Part shown: in pieces, positions 22,401-32,893 of the stretch
How positions within the stretch are numbered: position 1 is the stretch's first letter
How the letters are laid out: every line of letters begins with the position of its first letter
NCBI GenBank assembly: GCA_040437565.1
Contig: JBDOQK010000019.1
Location: 1-64,000, forward strand
Length of the DNA stretch: 64,000 nucleotides
Direction: 5' to 3'
Source of the DNA: Albugo candida
Taxonomy: Eukaryota; Oomycota; Peronosporomycetes; Albuginales
Position numbers and translations under genes: made by a program
The notes under the pieces: generated by a model
Seen by the model: only the letters and a program-made list of their open reading frames with translations
Databases searched by the model: none
What the model was told of the DNA's origin: nothing

Positions 22401-22669
22401 TGAAGCGATCTCTGAGATAGTGATTGCGCTCAGATCGAGCATAAACAACGTAGAAGAGAGAACTAAGGATCTGTACTTCAGAATATCAGACGATCCGGAT
22501 TGTATCACGCACATTATCGCCTACGGGAGCTTTTCATATCCATGACCTTGAGGTAAATCCTTTTAGAGATTGGAAGTATGCAACAGGCTGGAAATCATAA
22601 TCTAGTTTTGTTCTATTTGAGATATTAAATTGGTATCCCTAGAATCGAAGGTGCACCTGTCACGATCGC
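19500..22669. other. Gene-poor stretch, no confident gene
   Basis: About 3.2 kb without a gene I can name. Open frames are short and lack recognisable motifs. The longest on the plus strand (ATG at about 21712 to 22242, roughly 176 codons) gives a basic product of no known family and may be chance. A kinase-like relic near 21030 is listed separately. Nothing supports an RNA gene or transposon here. Confidence 0.5.
21025..21130 (+). pseudogene. Possible relic of a TKL kinase glycine-loop exon
   Basis: The stretch gccaagcagttataaggaga followed by a degraded segment and ctgtcggctgtcaagag resembles 18435-18520 of the nearby kinase gene. That is where gccaaacagttataggaga and gtggctgtaaagaag encode the start of the glycine loop and the VAVKK lysine. 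The order and the distance between the two blocks are similar, but the frame is broken and a stop is present. It could be a decayed duplicate of this large gene family. The match is short and read by eye, so confidence is low. Confidence 0.3.
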
Positions 22670-25570
22670 CTATACGAATTCATGTCTATCAGTACTTCGC
22701 GTCAAGCGGCTCCAAGTCACATCAAATGGACGATATTGCGAAGTAGCATCACCACTATGAGCGTCGCAGTTGGAAGTAGATGCAGTATTGATGCCGACTA
22801 TCGTTTCCGAGCCATTGACACTGTCAACGGATTCAGTGTGCTTATCAGCGATCAATTTTACCTCTTCTTCTTCCCGACTGAGCGGACGGATTCTTTTGTA
22901 TTGACTGACGTAATTGCCCAAGATATCGACAGCTTGAGCAGCTTCTTGATACGACGGGAATGATAAGTCGAGTCTTCCATTAGTGATCAGAACATCCAAA
23001 GGGATGCTGACAGCATTGGGATTCTCTTGAGAGTCGGGACAGTCATGTAAACTTACTTGTAAACCGCCATTTGTCTCAAGCTTTAAAATGGTATTGATTT
23101 GATCAATCACAACGCGAGTGGGCGTCCCAAATGCAATATTGTGGATAGAAATGCATCTGTTAGAAGTAACATCGGAAGCAAAGACCGCGCGGACTTCATA
23201 GGTGCCACTCATCATCACTCCAAAGATTTGTAAGGCTGGTCGCAAAGCGCGATCTTTGCTATACGTGTCTTCAAATTCGACGAGTGCACAATACGGAGAC
23301 ACTTTTCCTGACGCGCTGATACGTAATTTGTTTTTAGGAACACGTCGTCGCCTTCTCTTGTTAGCTTTTTGCGATTCTAGCCCCACCACAGGTGCTAAGT
23401 CAATTTTTGATTCTGATTCTTTGTTTGGGCAATGATCGAATTCAGAATCTTCAATGATATCGTCAGCCAATTCATTATCAAGGTCGTTGTCGAGCTCCTC
23501 ATGGTCAAATCCAACAGATTCATTTTCGATATCGAGGTCGTTTCGATCTACCTCGTTGTCGATATCCGACACAAACTTAAAAATTGGTGGGTTTCCGTCG
23601 ACTGGATGCTGGAAGAAATTTACATTTTTAACTTTCCCAATGTGTCGAAAAGCGTCTTCCACATCTGCTCTGGTGGCTCCAATGGGTAAATTCGAATAGA
23701 AAATGCAGTTTTCGAAGCGCCAGAAATTTTGTAACCTTGCCTTTCCTTCCGCATTCAGCTCTTCGAGTCGAACAGTCTGTGTGACGAGTTTATGCATGTG
23801 CCGTGATTTCACGCGACAGATTGTCAATGTCTCTACGGATAAATCTGAAAAGGTTTTTCGAAATAATGGCATCAATAATGGAGCACACTCGGGGCCAAAT
23901 CGACGCTCAATATCGTCCAAAAATGTACGGATGAAATTTGGACGATTCGGTCTCCACGCGACTTTATATTGTACGAATCGATTGAAGAAGCTGTGATATT
24001 GGCGATTATCCAGTACATTTGCAATATTCCATGCCATCGTCACGATGTCTTGACGTTTTTCTACTGCGAGACGGCGTGGAACAGCATGATCTTCTTGTAC
24101 ATCATCAATATCATGAATCCAAAGATGGCCAAAACGCATTCGACACTCTAAAAGCGAACGAATGATAGCTTGATGACGAAATTGGTGGTGTTGAAGAGCG
24201 TGTATTGCATTTGGAGATTGAAAGTCTTCGAGCTTTGCACTGTTTCCAGACAAAAATGGCACCACGCGACCCATGATGTCATTTTGATGCTCATCAGGAA
24301 GTCTCGTTTGTATGTTTGAAACCATTTCCTGAAAAATCTTACGATGCAATTTCGAGGTTCGCAAAGAGGCGAGCACTGACAGCAGGAGATTGGCGAGCTC
24401 GTCACTGGAGAGATGGTGCATAAAGAGGTCAACAATTTCCTGCATTTCGGTCATCAACATACGAAAATCCATTCGATCACTCTCCAGATTGAATGCTGCC
24501 CATTCCGGATCTTCTTCTTCTTTAAATAGTGACTTTACTCCTATATTGGACGAAGAAGCTCCACCGGTGTCAGATAAAAATGATAAAGTTGGTCGGATTC
24601 CCATTGCATCGGCGTACATTCCAAGCCCTTCTGCATCAAGCATTCTACAAAAATCATTCTTCACCTGCCATAACGCGGATAGTTTCTTGGGGGCACTGTC
24701 GAAAATCATGTCTTTTGAGTTTGAATTCAAACAGCTCGCTGGTTGTCGAATCAATCGCAATGAATTCAGACAGGCAAGACGAGCATAACACAATACAACA
24801 GTGACGAACTTCGGATCGGTAACCAGGTCAGGAGACAGTCCGATGACTAGACTTGACGTCACCTTCGCAGATTCGACGTTATCGATCGCCACATCTTCAT
24901 CAGTTTCTACTATTCGACGCAGCCAATCTTCATCCCTTCCTTCTAAAAACGCGAGTAGAACTTCAAATTCCTTCATATGATCTGGACCAAATCGTTGCTG
25001 CAAAGAGCGAAGAAACTGCTTCTTTGAACGATTTGTTAGTCGCGGTAACGTTGAATACTGTGACAATCGATGAACAATTTTTCCAATCTGATGCTCTGTG
25101 AGTGAGTTCCGCAACACCGACAGAATTCTCTCGGCTTTTGAAACAGCATCACTGCGATTTTCTTCTCTGACTTCAAAGTCGAATGACGAGTCTTCTGCAC
25201 TATTTCGCTCTGCATGGTAGTTTCCGATTCTCGAAGCAAGGAAATCGACGTCGAAAGATTTGTTTCCAAGTTGCGAGTCAACATTTGCATGATGAGAGCC
25301 TGAAACCGATTTTTTTTTAGTGAGTTCTCGGTCAGCAATGTCACCAGAGGACAAGTGACTCATTGGCGAAGTATTGCCGAGAGTATGGCTTGACAGAGAC
25401 CTAGCGGTAGAGCTCCGGAATGTGAATGTCAATGGCTTTGGAAAGCTTGCAATATGATTCCGATTATTCTTCGTTTCTTTTACGGCTTTATTTGTGTTCC
25501 TGCTTTCATTGCTATAAAGTCTCGAGTATATCCTTAATCGATCCACTCGAAATCGCATCGTTTTCCGCAT
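22670..25570 (-). CDS. Mitochondrial RNA-binding protein with helical repeats and RRM-like domains
   Basis: One uninterrupted exon, 966 aa from the first ATG in frame (25570). The N-terminus (MRKTMRFRVDRLRIYSRLYS) is rich in Arg and lacks acids, as in a mitochondrial presequence. Residues about 155-600 are all-helical and contain three related units. Each has a helix pair followed by a segment such as FLRSLQQRFGPDHMKEF, IFQEMVSNIQTRLPDEHQND or FLDDIERRFGPECAPLL. An RRM-like fold begins near residue 640 (NCIFYSNLPIGATRADVEDAF), is interrupted by an acidic insert of about 75 residues, and resumes with SPYCALVEFEDTYSKDRAL. A second RRM-like region (CISIHNIAFGTPTRVVIDQI) follows. The design suggests mitochondrial RNA processing or ribosome work, which is inference. 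It shares a 131-base head-to-head promoter region with the CH-domain gene. Confidence 0.65.
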   Translation of the reverse strand: MRKTMRFRVDRLRIYSRLYSNESRNTNKAVKETKNNRNHIASFPKPLTFTFRSSTARSLSSHTLGNTSPMSHLSSGDIADRELTKKKSVSGSHHANVDSQLGNKSFDVDFLASRIGNYHAERNSAEDSSFDFEVREENRSDAVSKAERILSVLRNSLTEHQIGKIVHRLSQYSTLPRLTNRSKKQFLRSLQQRFGPDHMKEFEVLLAFLEGRDEDWLRRIVETDEDVAIDNVESAKVTSSLVIGLSPDLVTDPKFVTVVLCYARLACLNSLRLIRQPASCLNSNSKDMIFDSAPKKLSALWQVKNDFCRMLDAEGLGMYADAMGIRPTLSFLSDTGGASSSNIGVKSLFKEEEDPEWAAFNLESDRMDFRMLMTEMQEIVDLFMHHLSSDELANLLLSVLASLRTSKLHRKIFQEMVSNIQTRLPDEHQNDIMGRVVPFLSGNSAKLEDFQSPNAIHALQHHQFRHQAIIRSLLECRMRFGHLWIHDIDDVQEDHAVPRRLAVEKRQDIVTMAWNIANVLDNRQYHSFFNRFVQYKVAWRPNRPNFIRTFLDDIERRFGPECAPLLMPLFRKTFSDLSVETLTICRVKSRHMHKLVTQTVRLEELNAEGKARLQNFWRFENCIFYSNLPIGATRADVEDAFRHIGKVKNVNFFQHPVDGNPPIFKFVSDIDNEVDRNDLDIENESVGFDHEELDNDLDNELADDIIEDSEFDHCPNKESESKIDLAPVVGLESQKANKRRRRRVPKNKLRISASGKVSPYCALVEFEDTYSKDRALRPALQIFGVMMSGTYEVRAVFASDVTSNRCISIHNIAFGTPTRVVIDQINTILKLETNGGLQVSLHDCPDSQENPNAVSIPLDVLITNGRLDLSFPSYQEAAQAVDILGNYVSQYKRIRPLSREEEEVKLIADKHTESVDSVNGSETIVGINTASTSNCDAHSGDATSQYRPFDVTWSRLTRSTDRHEFV

Positions 25571-25701
25571 CAAGTACGGAATCGAGTGGAGCACACACTG
25601 CCTGTCCTATACAATATAATGCTATGATTAATTTACAGAGGTACCCGCACTTGTGTCGCTTCAGGTTCATGTCGTATACTTGTATACTTGTACTTGAAGA
25701 C

Positions 25702-28292
25702 ATGTCTGGCTACGAGGCTGTGAGCTCGAACGTCAATAAGCTCAATAGAGAATTACTGAGATGGATACAGAGTCTCGATCTCGCGTATTCTATCAAGAAT
25801 GTAAAAAGGTGAGTTTTTACGGCTTTATGAGCCGCACTTTTAAAGCTCATGTGTTTCTTAGGGACTTTTCAAATGGATATCTGGTAGCCGAAATAGTTTC
25901 TAGATATCACGAAAAAGAAGTCAGCATGCACTCGTTCGATAATGGGATCGGTCTCAAAGTAAAAAAGGATAATTGGGATCAACTGACAAAGTTATTTCAA
26001 CGAGTACCTGAACTTGAATCGGCAATTACCAAGAGCGATATAGATGCTGTTATCTACTGTCATAATGGTGCGGCTGTTGCAATGATGAATAAGCTGTACG
26101 AATGTCTTACCAAACGTGTGATTATGAGAAATACTGCGCATCCTCCCGCACCAGCAGATCCTTCCACAAATCAACTTACGTCTCACGAGCAAATCAATTA
26201 TACACCATCTTATGCAAAGACTACAGGGATCACACTCATTCGTCAGAGAGCTCGTGAGGCCGAAGTCTCTGAAATTCAAGATGAAATGGAAATAAGCAGA
26301 ATGTTGCGCGAAACACAACTTCAGCATGAGGCTTCTGTGAAATTGGATCGGCCTCGAAGGGAAGCTTCCGACGATACTACGAACATAGAAAAAACTAACC
26401 ATCCCCGCGGAGTGAAGGCACCAGTGCGAAAATATTATGAAAAAAATATACCTAAGGCAAGTGACATGATCGAGGAGGTGCAGATCAGAACAGTGAGTGT
26501 ACCCAGTCTTGACCATTTACATCTTGCGCGAGAAGCGCGTGAGGCTGATACCAATTTCGATACTATCTTACCTGATGAAAATGAGAAATTAATGGTAACT
26601 ATTGGTAAATCCATTCACTCTGGTCAGGACATGAATACAATGAAGTTGTTGGACACATATGTTGCACAGCATCCTTCCTTATCCGATTCGCTAATAGTTG
26701 AGGCTAATCCGTTTTCTAGCATTATGTTCTCTTTGCAGAATGAATCGTGCGATCGAGACTGCATATGTGCTGTCCTATCAGATCTTGCACGTGAGCAATC
26801 AAACCGTTTGGCGCAATCTTTTCTCGAGCTACCTCAAGATTTCTGGCTTTTCTTTGGGCTTTTAAAGCCGTATCTTGTCGGAAGTACTTGCGATCGTCGG
26901 GTACATGAAACTGTGAAGCAACTAATCATCTCAATAGGTCAACAATGCGTATACCAAGACAGTTCTAGAGCAAAGATACTCGCAATGGATTACATTATTC
27001 CCAAAGCACCTAACGCAGAGATCCTAGTATCCAGAAGAGCTGCATTAGTGGAAGTTCTATATTCTTTTACAGCTCGCTCACCAACAGGGCATATACAAAT
27101 GCTGAAACGAATCCGTGAGTCCATTTCGGTTGCCAATTTGCCGGTTTTCATTCACACGCTTTCCATAACCATACATATGGAGAGTCAGCTAGATGATGCC
27201 TTGGCGGACTTGTATTACTATTATTGCTGTATCGGCTTGGAGAAAAGTTCTTCTAAACTTCAAGCCGCTTGTTTGGGAATGCTCTCGCCTCTGCTTCAAT
27301 GCAACTCTTCATTAAGATCGAATTTACTTACTTCTTTACCTCGCATCACTTCATCCCTCTCTTCTCTTCCAGCAAACAACTGGTGGGAAGTCAAGGTACA
27401 GATACTTCATGTGAGTTCTACTATGCTTCAAGTTTTGGTCGATGACGGAAAGATGTATAAAAATGACTTTGCAGCTCCTCTGGCAATTGTTGATCATGAG
27501 TTCCAACCCGATAGTCACTTGATAGTCAGGCAAATGGGATTGTACTATTTTGCAAGCATATTGAAGTCTCTTCAAGAATTGGTTCCAATCTACGTGGATG
27601 TACTTCTAAGTCTGCCAGAATCATTGGTTAGTGCCATATTTGGATTGCCACGAGATGATCATTATTCTGGTAACGGAAATTGGGAACGCGAAGAATTGCG
27701 TGATGCAGTGGATAGTCGTTTCAGACTTGTGTCTGTCGGTTATTCGTACATTGAATATTCAACGTGTCCATTAGAACCTTTGTGGGACTCCAATGCGATA
27801 GCCAAACAGCTGTTCTATCAGTGGCAAATGAAGACAGATGAACTCGACTATGGCAAGGCTGATATTTCACACAATTGTATGATCGCTCTGCACGCTTGCT
27901 TTTCAGACCTATTCGCGCATGAGCCCACCATCACAAATGCTATCGAGCTGTATGATCAACTGAAATCACTTATTGTGCTAGGGTTATTACAGAGTCGACT
28001 TTTTCATCTCACGATAGAGATCATGGAAATGGTTTTTGAATTCTGTGATGGAGCGCTAGACTTTTTGATCGAAAATATGCTCACTGATAAACAATTTATA
28101 ATGGTTGCCTCAAGGCTGATATCTTATGGCAATCAAGACGCTCGACAAATAGCTCTCGAGGATCTGCTCCTTGCAAAAATGGAAATACCTCATACGAGAA
28201 GCCTGATATTGCATTGCTTGAGAATTATCGAGTCTCATACACAGCCTGCCGACTTTCGCGCCTCCCGATACTACCAACATATTGTGACGTAG
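25702..28292 (+). CDS. SPATA4/CLAMP-type CH domain protein with long helical C-terminus
   Basis: Two exons (25702-25808, 25862-28292; intron 53 nt) give 845 aa. Residues about 15-120 match the CH-like domain of SPATA4 and related ciliary proteins: LLRWIQSLDLAYSIKNVKRD, FSNGYLVAEIVSRYH, SFDNGIGLKVKKDNWDQLTKLF. The first of these is split by the intron, which confirms the junction. SPATA4 proteins are short; here about 700 extra residues follow, first polar and charged, then long hydrophobic helices typical of armadillo/HEAT-like solenoids (from about residue 300). A flagellar or microtubule-associated role is inferred from the CH type. The extension has no family I can name. Confidence 0.8.
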
Positions 28293-29647
28293 TATGCTGC
28301 ACACACAATCATCTTGCAGAATGAGTAAGCTGGGCAAATACGCTGGGTGCAGTCGCTGGGATAGCTATGCATCGCCTGAAATTGAGATATAAGCGATATT
28401 GTGCGAGAATTCACCGGGCATTAAAAGATTATGGTGCAAGATAGACTGAGAAGATAAATGCTTTAATGGGATTGAATTACACAATACGGAGTTAGCATTA
28501 TGACGGGACAACCCTTAAACATCACCCTGCGTTTTGTGAAGATGGGCTATAGAATTTCTCGAAGACTAAGGGTATTTGCAATTCAAAATGCATGGTCGAT
28601 CACTTTAGCTTTCTTTCGCGTCAAACGATGGCGGTGTTAGATTATTGACATTGAGAAATGACTCCCACTCGATATTCTTTTCGAGAAGCTCTTCTTCGTC
28701 ATCAGATAGTGATCAACTCCGACGCATACTGAGTGTGCTTACGCTTTTTCCACTAAGCGATCTGATCAATTTCGATCTCTCAAAGCTAATCATTCCTATC
28801 TTAATGTGGCATAACCTTGTGAATGAAATGAGCGCTTGGAATTCATCATATTGTGAAGCCAAACGCATGCAAATAGGTGAATCATGTACAAGTCAAATTG
28901 TACGCAGCCATGAAGCAGTTATCAGTGTTTCAGTCGGAACCTTGATACGTACAGCGAGCTTATTTAATTATGAGTACGGTATAGCGCCTTCTTGATCCTT
29001 CTCCAATGCGAGGCACACTGCCAGAAAGCGTCGTATGGTAACATGACTCTACAACGAAGGTGATTCGGATTTCACCATCCAGTGTTTGCAGAAAGTCAAT
29101 TTGGAAGCTCGTGGGCTCAATTCCGATTTCTGGTCTACATGGAGCGTCACCTTCAAGAACATATTTTCATGTTAGATACAATGCTGCTGAAGTTCACCAC
29201 TGAATCCATAAGATCTCGGATGTAGCCCTGGATTGTTGAGCTAAAAAACACGCCACTAGAAAGATTATGCGATGTAGATTCAAATATGATCGACGCGATC
29301 AAAAATCTCCCGCAAGGTCTATTTTTCTCTCGTCAAGGAATGATGGAACGCATACATCTCGTTTTCTTGATGACAGCTCATATTAATATGATTTGAGCAT
29401 GCTACACTACCTTTTGCTCGTATTCTACAGATCACTTGAATGCCGAGAATAAATGATAGCTGATTCTTTTCACATTGCATGATCGCTCAAGCTACTATTC
29501 AGGTGCTGTGGATGCCCGAAATCTAATCGCAGGTGAGCCATGGCATCATCGCGTAAAGTAGCAGTTGTCGAAACAGTTTCAGCTTTGTCATCTTTTATTA
29601 TAGTTTACAAGCGTCTGCTTGTGGTATACGTCAGTTTGCATTTAGAA
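28293..29647. other. Intergenic, no confident gene
   Basis: No gene is recognised. One plus-strand frame of about 116 codons (28645-28995) lacks an ATG at its start and contains a serine run followed by a Leu/Ile-rich piece. It could be a small exon, but nothing identifies it. The frame of the GH17 gene is open from an ATG at 29540, which is a possible alternative start. Confidence 0.5.
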
Positions 29648-30790
29648 ATGTGGATCGCAAGTGCGCTTTGGCTGTTTTGCACGCTTAAACTTAGCACGAC
29701 GACGACTGATTGCGCTACCCGTGAAGCGACCAATACGTTGCACACAAACGGTAAAACTGAGGGTGGAACTATGGTAACAACTACACAGAATCAATTAGGC
29801 TTCTTGCCTGGAGTGTGTTATAGTCCCATGCATAATCCCCAATATCCTTTAAGTGGTCAGAATTCCGCAGATGGATTGGACATTGCTATGAATGAAGATT
29901 TCAACGTTATGAAGAAGTATTTTGGACATGTTCGTACATATTATTCGCAGTATTATCAATTTCCTATCGCTCCAATAGCGGCAGCTCACGGAATACGTCT
30001 TTTTCTTGGCGTTTACGTGACTGATGAAGCTTGGTACAAGGATCAAGTGGAAGCCGCTGTGCAGGCCGTCATCATGTATCCAGGCACGGTCGCTTGCATT
30101 CTGATTGGCAACGAAAATCTCGCTCCGTATGGACCATATAGTCCCTTCGATATCGGCTCTCGTATCAGAGCGCTGCGTTCCGAACTCGAAACTAGAGCAC
30201 CAGGAGTCAAAGTGCAAATAGGCACTGTGCAACGCGCAGCAGAGTGGTTAGATCAGAACATCCGCACAGACATGCTTGCTTTAGCAGAACTCTGTGACAT
30301 CATTGGGGTTAATATTTATACTTTTTTTGATAGAAACAATAAAAGTCCCGACTCTATTGAACAGCTTGAGAGCGTATGGGCTAAAATGATTGAGTTTTAT
30401 CCGTCAATGAAAGTACGACTCACGGAGATCGGATGGCCCACTGCTGGAGCTCCGAGCGCTGTTGCCCCAAACAATATTCCAAGTCTCGATAATTCTGTTA
30501 CATTCTACAACGCTTTTCTCAAATGGAAACCGCCACAATTTGGAAACGAAGCTTTCTGGTTTATGTTTTTTGACCGCAGATCGGATGATAATTCGATGAA
30601 AGTGGATTTGGAAAAGTCTTTTGGATTTTTCAAGGAGAATAGAGACAAAAAACGAGAAAACTATCCAGTTCTACGCACTGGAGCTGACATAAATGTAGTA
30701 AAGGCCAATGTTTGCGTCCGACCTCCAGATATCTCGTATCTTTTCGGTTCGGAACCTACCTGCCGAGTTGTTAAGCGTTACCTTGGTTGA
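29648..30790 (+). CDS. Glycoside hydrolase family 17, secreted endo-1,3-beta-glucanase-like
   Basis: GH17 enzymes cleave beta-1,3-glucans, the main oomycete wall polymer, and act in wall remodelling or on host callose. Intronless; the chosen ATG gives 380 aa beginning with a signal-peptide-like MWIASALWLFCTLKLSTTTT. An upstream in-frame ATG at 29540 would bury this hydrophobic segment 36 residues in and is less likely. GVCYSPMHN opens the TIM barrel, the acid/base glutamate lies in ILIGNEN and the nucleophile glutamate in RLTEIGWPTAG. FWFMFFDRRSD matches the conserved late aromatic strand. No C-terminal GPI or transmembrane signal is evident, so the protein is probably secreted. Confidence 0.88.
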   Translation: MWIASALWLFCTLKLSTTTTDCATREATNTLHTNGKTEGGTMVTTTQNQLGFLPGVCYSPMHNPQYPLSGQNSADGLDIAMNEDFNVMKKYFGHVRTYYSQYYQFPIAPIAAAHGIRLFLGVYVTDEAWYKDQVEAAVQAVIMYPGTVACILIGNENLAPYGPYSPFDIGSRIRALRSELETRAPGVKVQIGTVQRAAEWLDQNIRTDMLALAELCDIIGVNIYTFFDRNNKSPDSIEQLESVWAKMIEFYPSMKVRLTEIGWPTAGAPSAVAPNNIPSLDNSVTFYNAFLKWKPPQFGNEAFWFMFFDRRSDDNSMKVDLEKSFGFFKENRDKKRENYPVLRTGADINVVKANVCVRPPDISYLFGSEPTCRVVKRYLG

Positions 30791-31248
30791 GGAGCTTTGT
30801 AGATTCTCCTTAAACTACTAAGAAAAAGTGGGAAATACAGAAACGTTGACTGACGATAAGACTTTTAGATCTTTTGATCACAAATGATTTCCGTAATTGC
30901 TTCTTGCTGATGCCCAAAATGTTTGATTATGTAACGGAATGCAAATGCNNNNNNNNNNNNNNNNNNNNNNNNNNNNNNNNNNNNNNNNNNNNNNNNNNNN
31001 NNNNNNNNNNNNNNNNNNNNNNNNNNNNNNNNNNNNNNNNNNNNNNNNTCGGAACCTACCTGCCGAGTTGTTAAGCGTTACCTTGGTTGAGGAGCTTTGT
31101 AGATTCTCCTTAAACTACTAAGAAAAAGTGGGAAATACAGAAACGTTGACTGACGATAAGACTTTTAGATCTTTTGATCACAAATGATTTCCGTAATTGC
31201 TTCTTGCTGATGCCCAAAATGTTTGATTATGTAACGGAATGCAAATGC
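30749..31248. repeat. Contig overlap: 30749-30948 repeated as 31049-31248
   Basis: Two hundred bases covering the last 14 codons of the GH17 gene and its 3' flank occur on both sides of the gap at 30949-31048 (offset 300), with copy ends at contig edges. The second partial GH17 tail (to about 31090) is therefore not a second gene. Confidence 0.93.
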
Positions 31249-31933
31249 CTGTCCCCTAGTACATCTGGTGGCGATCGTTCCGATTTCAATAGCAACAAAC
31301 TATGAGCACCTCAGTCCATTGGTCCAAGGATGTTATGCTCGAGAGGAATGAGCTTAGCGATGTGTGTATGCTCGCTCCAAATGATATAGTAAAACTTTCA
31401 TCAGTCCATGATGTTTTCGAAGGTGACGCCTGCAATGTGAACCGTTCCGATCATATAAAGGAGTGCTATGGTCCATAGAAATCGATCCAGAAGGCTTGTT
31501 GGGTTACACAAGTTGAAAATTGAGCAAAAAGTGCCCGGTTAGGATGAAACTTTCTTGATTCATGCTTTGGCTTTTATACAATCAATCCATGAGCGACACT
31601 TTCGTGAGCTTTCGAGAAGCGAAGGTTGCAGGAGTTCGTCACGCCGAATATGCATAGATGATCCGCGGCGATATTCGCACGGACTTGAAGTCTGACATGA
31701 AACACACAGTAAGCTTCCGCAAAGATTTTGAGTCGAGTGTAGAAACATAGACGACAACACGATCATTTGATCGAATGCAAGCCATTCGGTCGCATTTGCT
31801 CATAATGGAATATCTTCAGGATGTATTGACGACTTGCGCGCGTCATATGAGAACGTGTATTTGGTCATGATGATCAGTCTTGAAAGTGACCTGTTCATTC
31901 GCTATTAAAAGTTCTGTCCACTCTAAATAGCGG
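31249..31933. other. Intergenic, nothing recognised
   Basis: About 680 bases between the GH17 3' flank and ALKBH7. Only short frames on either strand, without motifs, and no repeat or RNA gene that I can support. Confidence 0.5.
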
Positions 31934-32806
31934 ATGTTCCCGAGTGTTTACCGTTTCTCACTCGCTGCAAAGCCGAACATTTTGCAGCGTAGATATGTCT
32001 CGGCGTGTATGCGTACAGATGAATCAATTCTAATTCGGGCAGAAAAATCTGAGAATCACAGCTGGGTAAACCATCCGCTCATAGATGCGTCTAGGTGCAG
32101 AGATAATCATTTGGAGCATGATGATCTGAAGCTGATGGAGGAGGTCATCACAGAAGAAGAGGAAGATATATTAGTTGATGAATGCAAACAGTATCTAAAG
32201 CGAAGAAAGTTGGAAGAAAATCATTGGGATCAGGTTATCGTAGACTTTAAAGAAATGGAACGCTCGAAATGGAGCAAAGGTTGATCAGAAGTGCCGGAAT
32301 ACTAGAAAATCAAGCTGATTTACTTCGTGTAGAGTCGAGTGAAATTTTTGACAAGATTCGGTCGACTTCGATTCTCCCGAAAAACCTACAATATTTTCCA
32401 GCTGTGCATGTAATCGAGCTTGCAGAAACAGGATACATCAAGCCTCATATAGATTCGATCAAGGTACCAAATAACCTCCACATTGCCTAATGAGCTTACA
32501 GTATGGCGCTGTAGTTTTCAGGACGTTTGGTAGCTGGTCTTAGTCTCTTATCACCTTCCATCATGCGATTTGAACAAGAAGATGTTGCCTCGAACTTCAT
32601 TGATGCACTATTGCCTCGTCGTTCATTTTACGTGATGACGTACGTTCCCCATAGAATTACGAATATATAATCGTATTAATTATCTTTGTAGCGGAAGGAT
32701 TCGTTACAATTACACCCACCAAATTCTGCCAGGTATTCAAATGTTCAAAGGCAAAAACATTCATCGAACAACTCGAATTTCCATAATGACTCGCGATTTG
32801 TGCTGA
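31934..32806 (+). CDS. ALKBH7: ALKBH7-type Fe(II)/2-oxoglutarate dioxygenase-like protein
   Basis: ALKBH7 is a mitochondrial AlkB homolog linked in animals to regulated necrosis and mitochondrial RNA metabolism. Four exons (31934-32279, 32333-32463, 32515-32639, 32692-32806; introns 51-53 nt) give 238 aa. An N-terminal basic/aromatic stretch (MFPSVYRFSLAAKPNILQRR) fits a presequence. The family pattern is clear: HWDQVIVDFKEMERSKWSK, then [26 protein letters not shown] and RRSFYVMTGRIRYNYTHQIL. The iron ligands are the HID pair and the later His of YTHQI, and the 2-oxoglutarate Arg lies in RTTRISIMTR. All metal and co-substrate residues are present, so the fold should be active. The 5' end of exon 2 was placed at 32333 because that acceptor restores family spacing. 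Confidence 0.9.
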
Positions 32807-32893
32807 ACAACAAAATCAGAATCAGATTTAGTAATCAAAATGATTGCAGAATTTAAACCAATGATTTCACGCTAATATACATCAGAATCAGAA

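Noticed and set aside
29540-29647. Upstream ATG as the GH17 start
   Set aside because: It would place the signal-peptide-like segment internally; the ATG at 29648 gives a standard secreted protein.
32280-32332. A 26-nt intron in ALKBH7
   Set aside because: A 53-nt intron ending at 32332 keeps the frame and better matches family spacing.
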